Shown here: positions 6,468-12,241 of the stretch, in pieces
Layout: each line of letters opens with the position of its first letter
How positions within the stretch are numbered: the stretch's first letter is position 1
NCBI GenBank assembly: GCA_023451415.1
Contig: JAEXZK010000244.1
Location: 1 to 12,708 of the forward strand
Direction: 5' to 3'
DNA: 12,708 nt
Source of the DNA: Bacillota bacterium
GTDB lineage: Bacteria; Bacillota; Clostridia; Oscillospirales; Ruminococcaceae
Translations under genes and position numbers: made by a program
Notes under the pieces: model-generated
Databases searched by the model: none
What the model was told of the DNA's origin: nothing
The model's input: the letters and a program-made list of their open reading frames with translations, nothing else

Positions 6468-6576
6468 GTCATTACAGCATGTCCGCGCAGCGGGACGCCG
6501 CAATTGGCCGCCGGAGGAAGCCCGCGCCGCCCTGGCCCCGGTTTACAATCACCGTATGCGGTCATTATAGCATGTC
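6468..6576. repeat. Direct repeat pair, 93-nt period, upstream of the carboxypeptidase gene
   Basis: GTCATTACAGCATGTC (6468-6483) recurs as GTCATTATAGCATGTC (6561-6576), one mismatch in 16. The GC-rich DNA between contains GCCGCCGGAG and CCCCGG, strings also present in the 95-nt repeats on the other side of the gene. The first copy also lies in an inverted repeat (GCTGTA/TACAGC). The region is the divergent spacer between the carboxypeptidase gene and metY. Confidence 0.6.
6542..6571 (+). promoter_or_regulatory. Candidate metY promoter
   Basis: TTTACA (6542-6547, five of six to TTGACA) and TATAGC (6566-6571) are 18 bases apart, placing a start near 6578, about 80 bases before metY. The -10 box lies within the second copy of the direct repeat. 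Confidence 0.5.
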
Positions 6577-6617
6577 TCCTCAGTTTTTGCCTACCAATAA
6601 ATTGTGAACTTTTCCGA

Positions 6618-6633
6618 GGCGGTTTAAACTGCC
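6618..6633. promoter_or_regulatory. 16-nt palindrome in the metY leader
   Basis: GGCGGTTTAAACTGCC is self-complementary apart from one G-T pair. It lies about 25 bases before the metY ATG and downstream of the candidate promoter, the position of a repressor operator. No S-box (SAM riboswitch) or T-box signature is seen in the leader. Confidence 0.35.
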
Positions 6634-6658
6634 CGGCCAAAGAAAGGATGCGGTCACT

Positions 6659-7948
6659 ATGAACGAGCAGAACTATGGCCTGGACACCCTGGCCCTCCAC
6701 GCCGGCTTCCGGGCCGATCAGACGGAAGGCTCCACCGAGGTGCCCATCCACCAGACCTCCGCCTACATGTTCCACAGCACCCAGCACGCCAAGGAGCTCT
6801 TTGAGCTGAAGGCCCCGGGCAACATCTACTCGCGCCTGGGCAACCCCACCGTCACGGTGCTGGAGGAGCGGATCGCCGCCATGGAGGGCGGCGTGGGCGC
6901 CGTGGCGTTTTCCTCGGGCCATGCAGCCATGTTTTCCGCCATCCTCTGCCTCTGCCAGACGGGGGACGAGGTGGTCTCCTCCCTGAACATCTACGGCGGC
7001 GCCATCAACATGTTCGGCGTCACCCTGGGCAACCTGGGGATCAAGGTCCGCTTTGTCACCGGCAACGACCCCGCCGCCTGGGAGGCCCAGGTCACCGACA
7101 GGACCAAGGCGTTTTTTGTGGAGGCGGTGGGCAATCCCAACGCCAATGTGGCCGACCTGGAGGCCATCTCCGGAGTGGCCAGGCGCCACGGCATCCCTTT
7201 CATTGTGGATTCCACCTTTACCACCCCGGCCCTCATCCGGCCCAAGGACTTCGGCGCGGATATCATCATCCATTCCGCCACCAAGTTCCTGGGCGGCCAC
7301 GGGACCTCCCTGGCCGGCCTGACCGTGGACTGCGGCACCTTCCCCTTTGAGGGGAACCCCCGTTTCCCTTATTATAATGAGCCCGACGTCAGCTACCATG
7401 GCACCGTCTTTGCGCGGGACTTTGGCCCCGCGGGGTTTGCCACCCGGCTGCGCGCCCTCTTCCTCCGGGATCTGGGCGGCTGCCTGAGCCCCTTTAACGC
7501 CTGGCTCATCCTCCAGGGCATGGAGACCCTGGGCCTGCGGATGGAGCGCCATTGCCAGAACGCCCTGGCCGTTGCCAAGTGGCTCAGGGAGAACCCGGCG
7601 GTCACCTTTGTCACCTGCCCGGCCCTCCCCGACAGCCCTCAGCGCCCCCTGGTGGAAAAATACCTGGGCGGCAAGGGCGGCGCGGTCTTCACCTTTGGCC
7701 TCCGGGGCGGCAGGGAAGCGGGCGGCCGCTTCATCGACAGCGTCCGGCTGGCGGCCAACGTGGCCAACGTGGGCTCCACCAAGACGCAGGTCATCCATCC
7801 CGCCACCACCACCCACAGCCAGCTCAGCGAGGAGCAGCTGAAGGAATCGGGCATCACCGGGGAGACCATCCGCATTTCGGTGGGTATTGAAAACGTGGAA
7901 GACATCATCGCCGACCTCAGCCAGGCCATTGACGCCTCCCAGAAATAA
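6659..7948 (+). CDS. metY: O-acetylhomoserine sulfhydrylase (Cys/Met metabolism PLP enzyme)
   Basis: This cytoplasmic PLP enzyme makes homocysteine from O-acetylhomoserine and sulfide for methionine synthesis; some members also act on O-acetylserine. The 429 residues fit MetY (about 420-430) rather than the shorter MetB/MetC (about 380-400). Visible motifs are Y57-S-R59-LGNPT (phosphate-binding Tyr and Arg), SSGHAA (85-90), FIVDSTF with D184 that contacts the pyridine nitrogen, HSATKFLGGHG with PLP lysine K209, and the C-terminal HPATTTHSQLS and RISVGIEN blocks. The ATG has AAAGG about 11 bases upstream. A metallophosphoesterase gene follows after 50 bases with no terminator between them, so the two may be co-transcribed. 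Confidence 0.94.
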   Translation: MNEQNYGLDTLALHAGFRADQTEGSTEVPIHQTSAYMFHSTQHAKELFELKAPGNIYSRLGNPTVTVLEERIAAMEGGVGAVAFSSGHAAMFSAILCLCQTGDEVVSSLNIYGGAINMFGVTLGNLGIKVRFVTGNDPAAWEAQVTDRTKAFFVEAVGNPNANVADLEAISGVARRHGIPFIVDSTFTTPALIRPKDFGADIIIHSATKFLGGHGTSLAGLTVDCGTFPFEGNPRFPYYNEPDVSYHGTVFARDFGPAGFATRLRALFLRDLGGCLSPFNAWLILQGMETLGLRMERHCQNALAVAKWLRENPAVTFVTCPALPDSPQRPLVEKYLGGKGGAVFTFGLRGGREAGGRFIDSVRLAANVANVGSTKTQVIHPATTTHSQLSEEQLKESGITGETIRISVGIENVEDIIADLSQAIDASQK

Positions 7949-7998
7949 CCCCATCCCAACAACACACCAATCCGCCAGAGCAAAGGAATGGACAGCCC

Positions 7999-8664
7999 AT
8001 GATTTATTTTACCGGAGACCTCCACGGCGATAAAAAGCGCCTGGAGGAAAAAAGCATCAAACGCCTGCGCCGGGGGGATACCCTGGTGGTCTGCGGGGAT
8101 TTCGGCTTTATATGGGACGGCTCCCCGGAGGAACAAAAGCTGCTGGACTGGATCGGCAAGCGCCGGTACCATGTCGTTTTTGTGGAGGGCACCCACGACA
8201 ACCTGGACCTCCTGGCCGGGTACCCCGTGGAGGAGTGGAACGGTGGGCTGACCCACCGCATCAGCGGCAATCTCCGCCACCTTATCCGGGGCCAGGCCTT
8301 CTGCATTGAGGGGAAGACCCTTTTTGCCGTGGGCGGGGGCCAGAGCGACGATTTTGCCCAGCGGGAGCCCGGGCTCACCTGGTGGCCTCAGGAAATGCCC
8401 ACCGAGGAGGACCTGCGGGCATACTGGGCGGCGGCGGAGGGCCTGGGGCTGAAGATGGACTATGTGGTCTCCCACCAGGCGCCCACCAACATCGACTCCT
8501 GCATCACCCACCGGGTCTGCGAGGTCAACTATCTGACGGCGTTCTTCGACCTTTTGCAGCGGAGGTGCGCCTTCCGGGGCTGGTATTTCGGCAGCTATCA
8601 TCAGAACAAGGTGATCCCGCCCCACTACCACTGCCTTTTTAACGAGGTGGCGGCGGGGGAGTAA
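7999..8664 (+). CDS. Metallophosphoesterase with altered metal-site motifs
   Basis: This 221-residue calcineurin-like phosphoesterase carries the two-metal core motifs in order: GDLHGD (6-11), CGDFGF (32-37), GTHDN (64-68), SHQAP (158-162) and FGSYHQN (197-203). Two differ from the classic family: GNH(D/E) reads GTHD (Thr65 for the metal/phosphate Asn), and the final GHxH reads G-S199-Y-H201, losing the first His. From memory, related clostridial proteins share GTHDN and FGSxH, so this may be a stable subfamily rather than decay. The substrate is unknown; cytoplasmic, with no signal peptide. The ATG is preceded by AAAGGA at 7982-7987. Confidence 0.85.
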   Translation: MIYFTGDLHGDKKRLEEKSIKRLRRGDTLVVCGDFGFIWDGSPEEQKLLDWIGKRRYHVVFVEGTHDNLDLLAGYPVEEWNGGLTHRISGNLRHLIRGQAFCIEGKTLFAVGGGQSDDFAQREPGLTWWPQEMPTEEDLRAYWAAAEGLGLKMDYVVSHQAPTNIDSCITHRVCEVNYLTAFFDLLQRRCAFRGWYFGSYHQNKVIPPHYHCLFNEVAAGE

Positions 8665-8714
8665 TCCCGGCGGCGCAAAAGGGGAAAGCCCGGGGGACCG
8701 AAGGGGAACGAAAG

Positions 8715-9035
8715 ATGGGAGGAAAACCGGTCAAGCTCCTGACGGCGGTTTTATTCGGCATCTGCGCCGCAATCTGGACAGCCAGGTGCGTTCCGGACCT
8801 TATCTATGACCCTCCGGGTATGCTCCTTAGGGGCCTCAGCATCCTGTGCGCCGCGAGCTGGGCCGCGGGCTTCTGCAAGATGGTGCGGGAGTACCGCCGC
8901 TCCAGAAAGCAGGTGCTGCGGCCCCGGCGTTTGTGCGCGGGACGGCAGGGAAGCCAAAAAGCGGCCGCCGGATTTTTCCGGCGGCCTTGTGTTGGATCAA
9001 AGTTAAACTGCGGCGGCCTCCCCACAGGAATCTAG
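8715..9035 (+). CDS. Small two-span membrane protein of unknown function
   Basis: The frame encodes 106 residues with two likely membrane segments (about 7-27 and 37-56) followed by a basic stretch (REYRRSRK, 58-65). AAGGGG lies about eight bases before the ATG. It is 50 bases downstream of the phosphoesterase gene. Residues beyond about 66 look low in information, run through the terminator hairpin of the convergent gene (8956-8986), and the last 33 bases are antisense to that gene's end. The first 65 residues therefore look like a complete small protein, and the tail may be a read-on after loss of an earlier stop. Function unknown. Confidence 0.55.
   Translation: MGGKPVKLLTAVLFGICAAIWTARCVPDLIYDPPGMLLRGLSILCAASWAAGFCKMVREYRRSRKQVLRPRRLCAGRQGSQKAAAGFFRRPCVGSKLNCGGLPTGI
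8956..8986 (-). terminator. Intrinsic terminator of the papain-like hydrolase gene
   Basis: A perfect 10-bp GC-rich stem (8963-8972 with 8977-8986) with a four-base loop is followed on the minus strand by GC and TTTTT. It lies 16 bases after the stop codon at 9003. It sits inside the 3' part of the + strand small membrane protein frame. Confidence 0.88.
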
Positions 9036-9554
9036 GTATTCCCGCAGGGTGCCTTTAAAGACCTGATGGAGGCCCCGGATGGTGTAAAAATCCTCGGGAC
9101 GCACCAGGGAATAGTCCTTGGAAAACCGGGCCACCCCGCCCCGTGTGAGAAGATAGGCCACAAACTGGGAGCAGACAAAATGCCTGCGGCACTGCCAGGG
9201 GATCTGGAGGGCGATGAGGGGCAGACCCAGGAAGTTGTAGTGGTACTGCCTGTATTCGGTAAGGAAGCTGGCGATGAGCCCTTCCACCCGGCGGTATTCT
9301 TCGTCGGTGACCCGGATCTCATACACCAGGCACCGGGTGTTGTACCTGGAGAAAACGCCCCCCTGAGGGTCCTCCCGGACAAAGCCCGCGATGATGGGGA
9401 AATACTGGCTGCGGCGGCCAAAGCTGTACAGCTGGGTGAGCTCCCGGTCCAGGGACAGGGAGACGTGGGTATACTCTTTATTGGTGCACAGGCGCAAAAA
9501 GCGGGAAAACTTTGTGCCTGTCATCGAAAGCATGAGATAAATGCTGCGCTCCAT
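9003..9554 (-). CDS. Papain-like cysteine hydrolase (NlpC/P60 superfamily, YiiX-type)
   Basis: This 183-residue protein resembles a group of Firmicutes proteins in the permuted papain-like (YaeF/YiiX, C92) branch of NlpC/P60. The likely catalytic histidine is H30 in EYTHVSLSLD and the likely nucleophile is C128 in HFVCSQFVAYLL; the His-before-Cys order fits the permuted fold. The N-terminus (IYLMLSMTGTKFSRFLRLCT) and LYSFGRR (42-48) are also typical of that group as I recall it. The ATG has GGGAGGT a few bases upstream. The frame is open for 66 codons further upstream, but that part lacks similarity and contains the promoter region. No signal peptide is seen, so it is probably cytoplasmic; substrate unknown. 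Confidence 0.8.
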   Translation of the reverse strand: MERSIYLMLSMTGTKFSRFLRLCTNKEYTHVSLSLDRELTQLYSFGRRSQYFPIIAGFVREDPQGGVFSRYNTRCLVYEIRVTDEEYRRVEGLIASFLTEYRQYHYNFLGLPLIALQIPWQCRRHFVCSQFVAYLLTRGGVARFSKDYSLVRPEDFYTIRGLHQVFKGTLREYLDSCGEAAAV

Positions 9555-9644
9555 CACAATACCTCCCGGGTGAATATCCAACCAAACCAAGAATACCACC
9601 CCTCCCTCTAAATTTTCTGGAAAAGGCGGGCTTGGCCTTTCTAT

Positions 9645-9673
9645 AATATAAGAGTGGCCTGCATCCCGCCCAA
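9645..9673 (-). promoter_or_regulatory. Candidate promoter of the papain-like hydrolase gene
   Basis: On the minus strand TTGGGC (9668-9673) and TATATT (9645-9650) are 17 bases apart, giving a leader of about 85 bases. The -35 box is weak (three of six). The same AT-rich spot reads TATAAT on the + strand (9642-9647), but no -35 box accompanies it. Confidence 0.4.
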
Positions 9674-9691
9674 ATGATGCGGAGGGGGCAG

Positions 9692-9765
9692 AAAAAAACC
9701 TTCTGCAAACGAAACGAGCCAAAGCCCCCGGGAGATTCAAAAAAACTCCCAAAAAACCAGAAAAA
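9692..9765 (+). promoter_or_regulatory. Phased A-tracts upstream of the S10 promoter
   Basis: Runs of A lie at 9739-9745, 9751-9756 and 9761-9765, starting 12 and 10 bases apart, about one helical turn, with another A7 run at 9692-9698. They end five bases before the -35 box. Such an arrangement bends DNA and can act as an UP element for RNA polymerase, as expected of a strong ribosomal promoter. Confidence 0.55.
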
Positions 9766-9769
9766 GGGC

Positions 9770-9798
9770 TTGCAATCAGGGCTTGCGTGTGTTATGAT
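9770..9798 (+). promoter_or_regulatory. Promoter of the S10 ribosomal protein operon
   Basis: TTGCAA (9770-9775) and TATGAT (9793-9798, five of six) are separated by 17 bases. The predicted start is near 9805, giving a leader of about 330 bases ahead of rpsJ. No other convincing promoter lies between here and rpsJ. Confidence 0.75.
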
Positions 9799-9804
9799 AC
9801 TTAG

Positions 9805-10138
9805 GCGTGACTGCACAAGATATGCGATGATGCGGGAGGTGGCCGTTAAGGCGGCGCGACGGCGCTGCTGAAAACGGGGAATTTCCGCGGAGTATGTCCG
9901 ATTTTAAACCGGGCGGCTTTGAATACTGGCAAGCTGCGCGGCCCTGCCGGGCCGTCGAGCCCTGCGCGTAGAGCGTCCTGCCTTCAGGCGGACGGGTTCC
10001 CGGACAAACCGTGCCCTTTTGGAGGGCTTCGGTTTTCCGGTTTTTTCTATGCCAGGGCAAGAAACACCCGGCGTGGTTGACAGCATAAACAGTGCAAACC
10101 GTCGCCAAAGGACAAAAATTCAAGGAGGCGATGTTTCA
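9805..10138 (+). promoter_or_regulatory. Structured 5' leader of the S10 operon with attenuator
   Basis: The region between promoter and rpsJ holds no credible gene but has ordered secondary structure. CCGTT/AACGG (9843-9847 with 9873-9877) encloses an 8-bp stem (9850-9857 with 9862-9869). A CGGCCC/GGGCCG hairpin follows in the GC-rich stretch around 9940-9955. Another hairpin spans 9974-9994 (CGTCC/GGACG plus GCCT/AGGC). A terminator then spans 10000-10046. ACGGGTT at 9992-9998 could pair imperfectly with AAACCGT at 10006-10012, the terminator's ascending arm, as an antiterminator. I do not recognise a known riboswitch, T-box or 6S/SRP/RNase P motif. An alternative is a free small RNA ending at the terminator. 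Confidence 0.6.
10000..10046 (+). terminator. Attenuator terminator upstream of rpsJ
   Basis: The stem is built from CCGG (10000-10003 with 10037-10040), AAACCG/CGGTTT (10006-10011 with 10030-10035) and GCCCT/AGGGC (10013-10017 with 10023-10027), with small internal loops. A run of six T follows (10041-10046). It lies within the leader, about 90 bases before rpsJ, so transcription of the operon must read through it. Confidence 0.8.
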
Positions 10139-10450
10139 GTGGCAGTCAAGGAGAAAATCAGAATCAGACTCAAGGGTTACGATCATCAGTTGGTGGATGC
10201 CTCGGCGGAGAAGATCGTCGAGACCGCCAAGCGGACCGGCGCCAGAGTGTCCGGCCCCATCCCCCTTCCCACCGAGAAGGAAGTGGTCACGATCCTGCGC
10301 GCTGTCCATAAGTACAAGGACAGCCGCGAGCAGTTTGAGATGAGGACTCACAAGCGGCTCATCGACATCCTGCGGCCGTCCAACAAGACTGTGGACGCGC
10401 TCAAGGGTCTTGAGCTCCCTGCCGGCGTCGAGATCGAGATCAAGCTGTAA
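10139..10450 (+). CDS. rpsJ: 30S ribosomal protein S10
   Basis: This 103-residue S10 is a small-subunit head protein that also partners NusB in antitermination complexes. Signatures are [15 protein letters not shown] near the N-terminus, [15 protein letters not shown], and [15 protein letters not shown]. The start is GTG at 10139, with AGGAGG at 10123-10128 ten bases upstream. The open frame continues back to an ATG at 10019, but that lies inside the attenuator hairpin and would give a 143-residue protein, far longer than any usual S10. First gene of the S10 cluster, 109 bases before rplC. Confidence 0.97.
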   Translation: MAVKEKIRIRLKGYDHQLVDASAEKIVETAKRTGARVSGPIPLPTEKEVVTILRAVHKYKDSREQFEMRTHKRLIDILRPSNKTVDALKGLELPAGVEIEIKL

Positions 10451-10464
10451 AGGCTTGCATTTCA

Positions 10465-10532
10465 GAAAAGCCCGGTGCTTTTCCAAATCGAGACACCGAC
10501 AAGGTCACGTTGACGCCCGCCGGGACGTCAAC
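10465..10532 (+). other. Two hairpins in the rpsJ-rplC gap
   Basis: GAAAAGC (10465-10471) pairs with GCTTTTC (10477-10483) over a five-base loop. GTTGACG (10509-10515) pairs with CGTCAAC (10526-10532), with an inner CCC/GGG. Neither has a T-run after it, so they are not terminators. The second lies about 11 bases before the rplC ribosome binding site. Confidence 0.5.
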
Positions 10533-10559
10533 CAATAACCGAACAGGAGGAAAACAGAA

Positions 10560-11195
10560 ATGCAAAAGTGTATTATCGGCAAGAAAGTCGGCATGACCCA
10601 GCTCTTTGATGAGAAGGGCAACGGCGTCCCCGTCACCGTGGTCGAGGCCGGTCCCTGCGTCGTGGTGCAGAAGAAAACAACCGAAAACGACGGTTATGAA
10701 GCCGTGCAGATCGGTTTCGGCGCACTGAGCGACAAGCGGGCCAACAAGGCCATCAAGGGACATTTTGCCAAGGCTGACGTGGCCCTGAAGAAGGTGCTGC
10801 GGGAGTTCCGCCTGGATGACATCTCCGCGCTGAATGTGGGCGACATCATCAAGGCCGACGCTTTCACCACCGCCGACCGCGTGGACGTGTGCGGCATCTC
10901 CAAAGGTAAGGGCTACGCCGGCGTCATCAAGCGCTGGAACGCCCATTCCCTCAAGGACACCCATGGTACCGGCCCTGTCCACCGTCATGCCGGCTCCAAC
11001 GGCGCCTGCTCCGATCCTTCCCGGGTCATGAAGGGCAAGAAGCTGCCCGGACACCTGGGCGCCGAGAGAGTCACCGTCCAGAACCTGGATGTGGTGAAGA
11101 TCGACGCCGAGAACAACCTGCTGGCGATCAAAGGCGCTGTCCCCGGCCCCAAGGGCGGCATCGTCTACATCACCGACAGCGTCAAGAACGCGTAA
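10560..11195 (+). CDS. rplC: 50S ribosomal protein L3
   Basis: This 211-residue L3 is an early-assembly large-subunit protein whose long loop reaches the peptidyl transferase centre. Landmarks are the N-terminal [29 protein letters not shown] (about 117-131), [20 protein letters not shown], and [12 protein letters not shown]. The length is typical for bacteria. AGGAGG at 10544-10549 precedes the ATG by ten bases. The next gene, rplD, begins 17 bases after the stop, so the order is that of the standard S10 operon. Confidence 0.98.
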   Translation: MQKCIIGKKVGMTQLFDEKGNGVPVTVVEAGPCVVVQKKTTENDGYEAVQIGFGALSDKRANKAIKGHFAKADVALKKVLREFRLDDISALNVGDIIKADAFTTADRVDVCGISKGKGYAGVIKRWNAHSLKDTHGTGPVHRHAGSNGACSDPSRVMKGKKLPGHLGAERVTVQNLDVVKIDAENNLLAIKGAVPGPKGGIVYITDSVKNA

Positions 11196-11212
11196 GGAAG
11201 GAGGAAGAAGCA

Positions 11213-11836
11213 ATGCCTAAGGTAACCGTTTATGATATGTCCGGCAAGAGCGTGGGCGAGCGGGAGATCTCCGAAGCCATCTTCGGCATCACCCCCAATG
11301 CGCCCGTCCTCCATGCCGTAGTCAAAAATTATCTGGCCAACCAGCGCCAGGGCACCCAGTCCACCCTGACCCGCACCGAGGTCAGAGGCGGCGGCCGCAA
11401 GCCCTGGAGGCAGAAGGGCACCGGACACGCCCGGCAGGGCTCCATCCGCGCTCCCCAGTGGAAACACGGCGGCGTGGCCCTGGGCCCCAAGCCCCGGGAT
11501 TACAGCTACACTCTCAACAAGAAGATGAAGGTGCTGGGCCTCAAGTCCGCCCTCTCTTCCAAGGTCCAGGAAGAAAGCCTCCTCATTGTGGAAGGCCTGA
11601 AGATGGACGAGTACAAGACCAAGACCATTGCGGCGATGCTCAAGGCCCTGGAGGCCGGCAAGAAGCCCATGATCATCACCGCTGAAGTGGACAAGATGCT
11701 GGTGGGCAGCGCCTCCAACATCCCCGGCGTCAAGACCGCCGTCGTGGGCGCCATGAGCACCTATGACATCCTGAACGCCGACAAGCTCATCCTTTCCACC
11801 GAGGCTGTGGATAAGCTCGAGGAGGTGTACAAGTAA
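11213..11836 (+). CDS. rplD: 50S ribosomal protein L4
   Basis: This 207-residue L4 has the usual globular domain and a long basic loop (about residues 58-95, with [20 protein letters not shown] and then IRAPQW) that lines the exit tunnel. In enterobacteria L4 represses its own S10 operon at the leader; whether it does so here is unknown, but the attenuated leader upstream of rpsJ makes the question pertinent. AAGGAAGGAGG before the ATG is a strong ribosome binding site. The stop overlaps the rplW start by one base. Confidence 0.98.
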   Translation: MPKVTVYDMSGKSVGEREISEAIFGITPNAPVLHAVVKNYLANQRQGTQSTLTRTEVRGGGRKPWRQKGTGHARQGSIRAPQWKHGGVALGPKPRDYSYTLNKKMKVLGLKSALSSKVQEESLLIVEGLKMDEYKTKTIAAMLKALEAGKKPMIITAEVDKMLVGSASNIPGVKTAVVGAMSTYDILNADKLILSTEAVDKLEEVYK

Positions 11837-12132
11837 TGAAAGCTCCCCAGGATATCATTCTGACCCCTGTCATCACCGAGAACAGCATGGAGGGCCTGGC
11901 ACTCAAGAAGTACACCTTCCGGGTGGCTAAGGACGCCAACAAGATCGAGATCGGCAAGGCTGTGGAGACCCTCTTCCCCGGCACCAAGGTGAAGAGCGTC
12001 AACACCATGAACTGCAAGGGCACCTTTAAGCGGATGGGCCGCACCGCCGGCTACACCCCCGCCTACAAGAAGGCCATCGTCACCCTCACCGAGGACTCCA
12101 AGGGCATCGAGTTCTTCGAGAGCATGCAGTAA
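11836..12132 (+). CDS. rplW: 50S ribosomal protein L23
   Basis: This 98-residue L23 sits at the tunnel exit, where trigger factor and SRP dock. It shows [33 protein letters not shown] at the start and the [22 protein letters not shown] block. Its ATG overlaps the rplD stop (TAATG), and its ribosome binding site GAGGAGGTG lies in the last codons of rplD, so translation is coupled. Confidence 0.97.
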   Translation: MKAPQDIILTPVITENSMEGLALKKYTFRVAKDANKIEIGKAVETLFPGTKVKSVNTMNCKGTFKRMGRTAGYTPAYKKAIVTLTEDSKGIEFFESMQ

Positions 12133-12193
12133 GGGCCCCCGGGCCCAGCCGGAGGGTGCTGTCCCCCGGCGGGCGGCATGACCGCCCCAGTAT

Positions 12194-12213
12194 GGAGCCC
12201 CGCCTTGGGCTCC
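12194..12213 (+). other. Hairpin in the rplW-rplB gap
   Basis: GGAGCCC (12194-12200) pairs with GGGCTCC (12207-12213) around CGCCTT. GTAT/ATAC flanks could extend the stem across a GCCA bulge. The 109-base gap is very GC-rich and also holds GCGG/CCGC and GGGCCC repeats. There is no T-run, so read-through into rplB is expected. Confidence 0.45.
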
Positions 12214-12241
12214 GCCAATACGAACAAGGAGTGAAACCAAC

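Noticed and set aside
6375..6503. Upstream extension of the carboxypeptidase reading frame by 43 codons
   Set aside because: The signal peptide begins at the internal ATG at 6374, which has a good ribosome binding site; the extension crosses the repeat region.
6572..6658. SAM riboswitch or T-box upstream of metY
   Set aside because: None of the conserved S-box or T-box core strings are present in the short leader.
5082..6662. 526-codon + strand frame opposite the carboxypeptidase gene
   Set aside because: It is antisense to a clear S11 enzyme, rich in Gly/Val/His, a typical shadow in GC-rich DNA.
6422..7954. 510-codon minus-strand frame opposite metY
   Set aside because: It is a shadow of metY with Gly/Ala/Val-rich composition and no motifs.
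9674..9871. 65-codon + strand frame across the S10 promoter
   Set aside because: It overlaps the A-tracts, promoter and start site, and its product is a low-complexity Lys/Arg string.
10077..10105. Perfect TTGACA at 10077-10082 as a promoter right before rpsJ
   Set aside because: No -10-like sequence lies 16-18 bases downstream.
10019..10138. N-terminal extension of S10 by 40 codons
   Set aside because: The ATG lies inside the attenuator hairpin, and S10 proteins are about 102-105 residues; GTG at 10139 gives 103.
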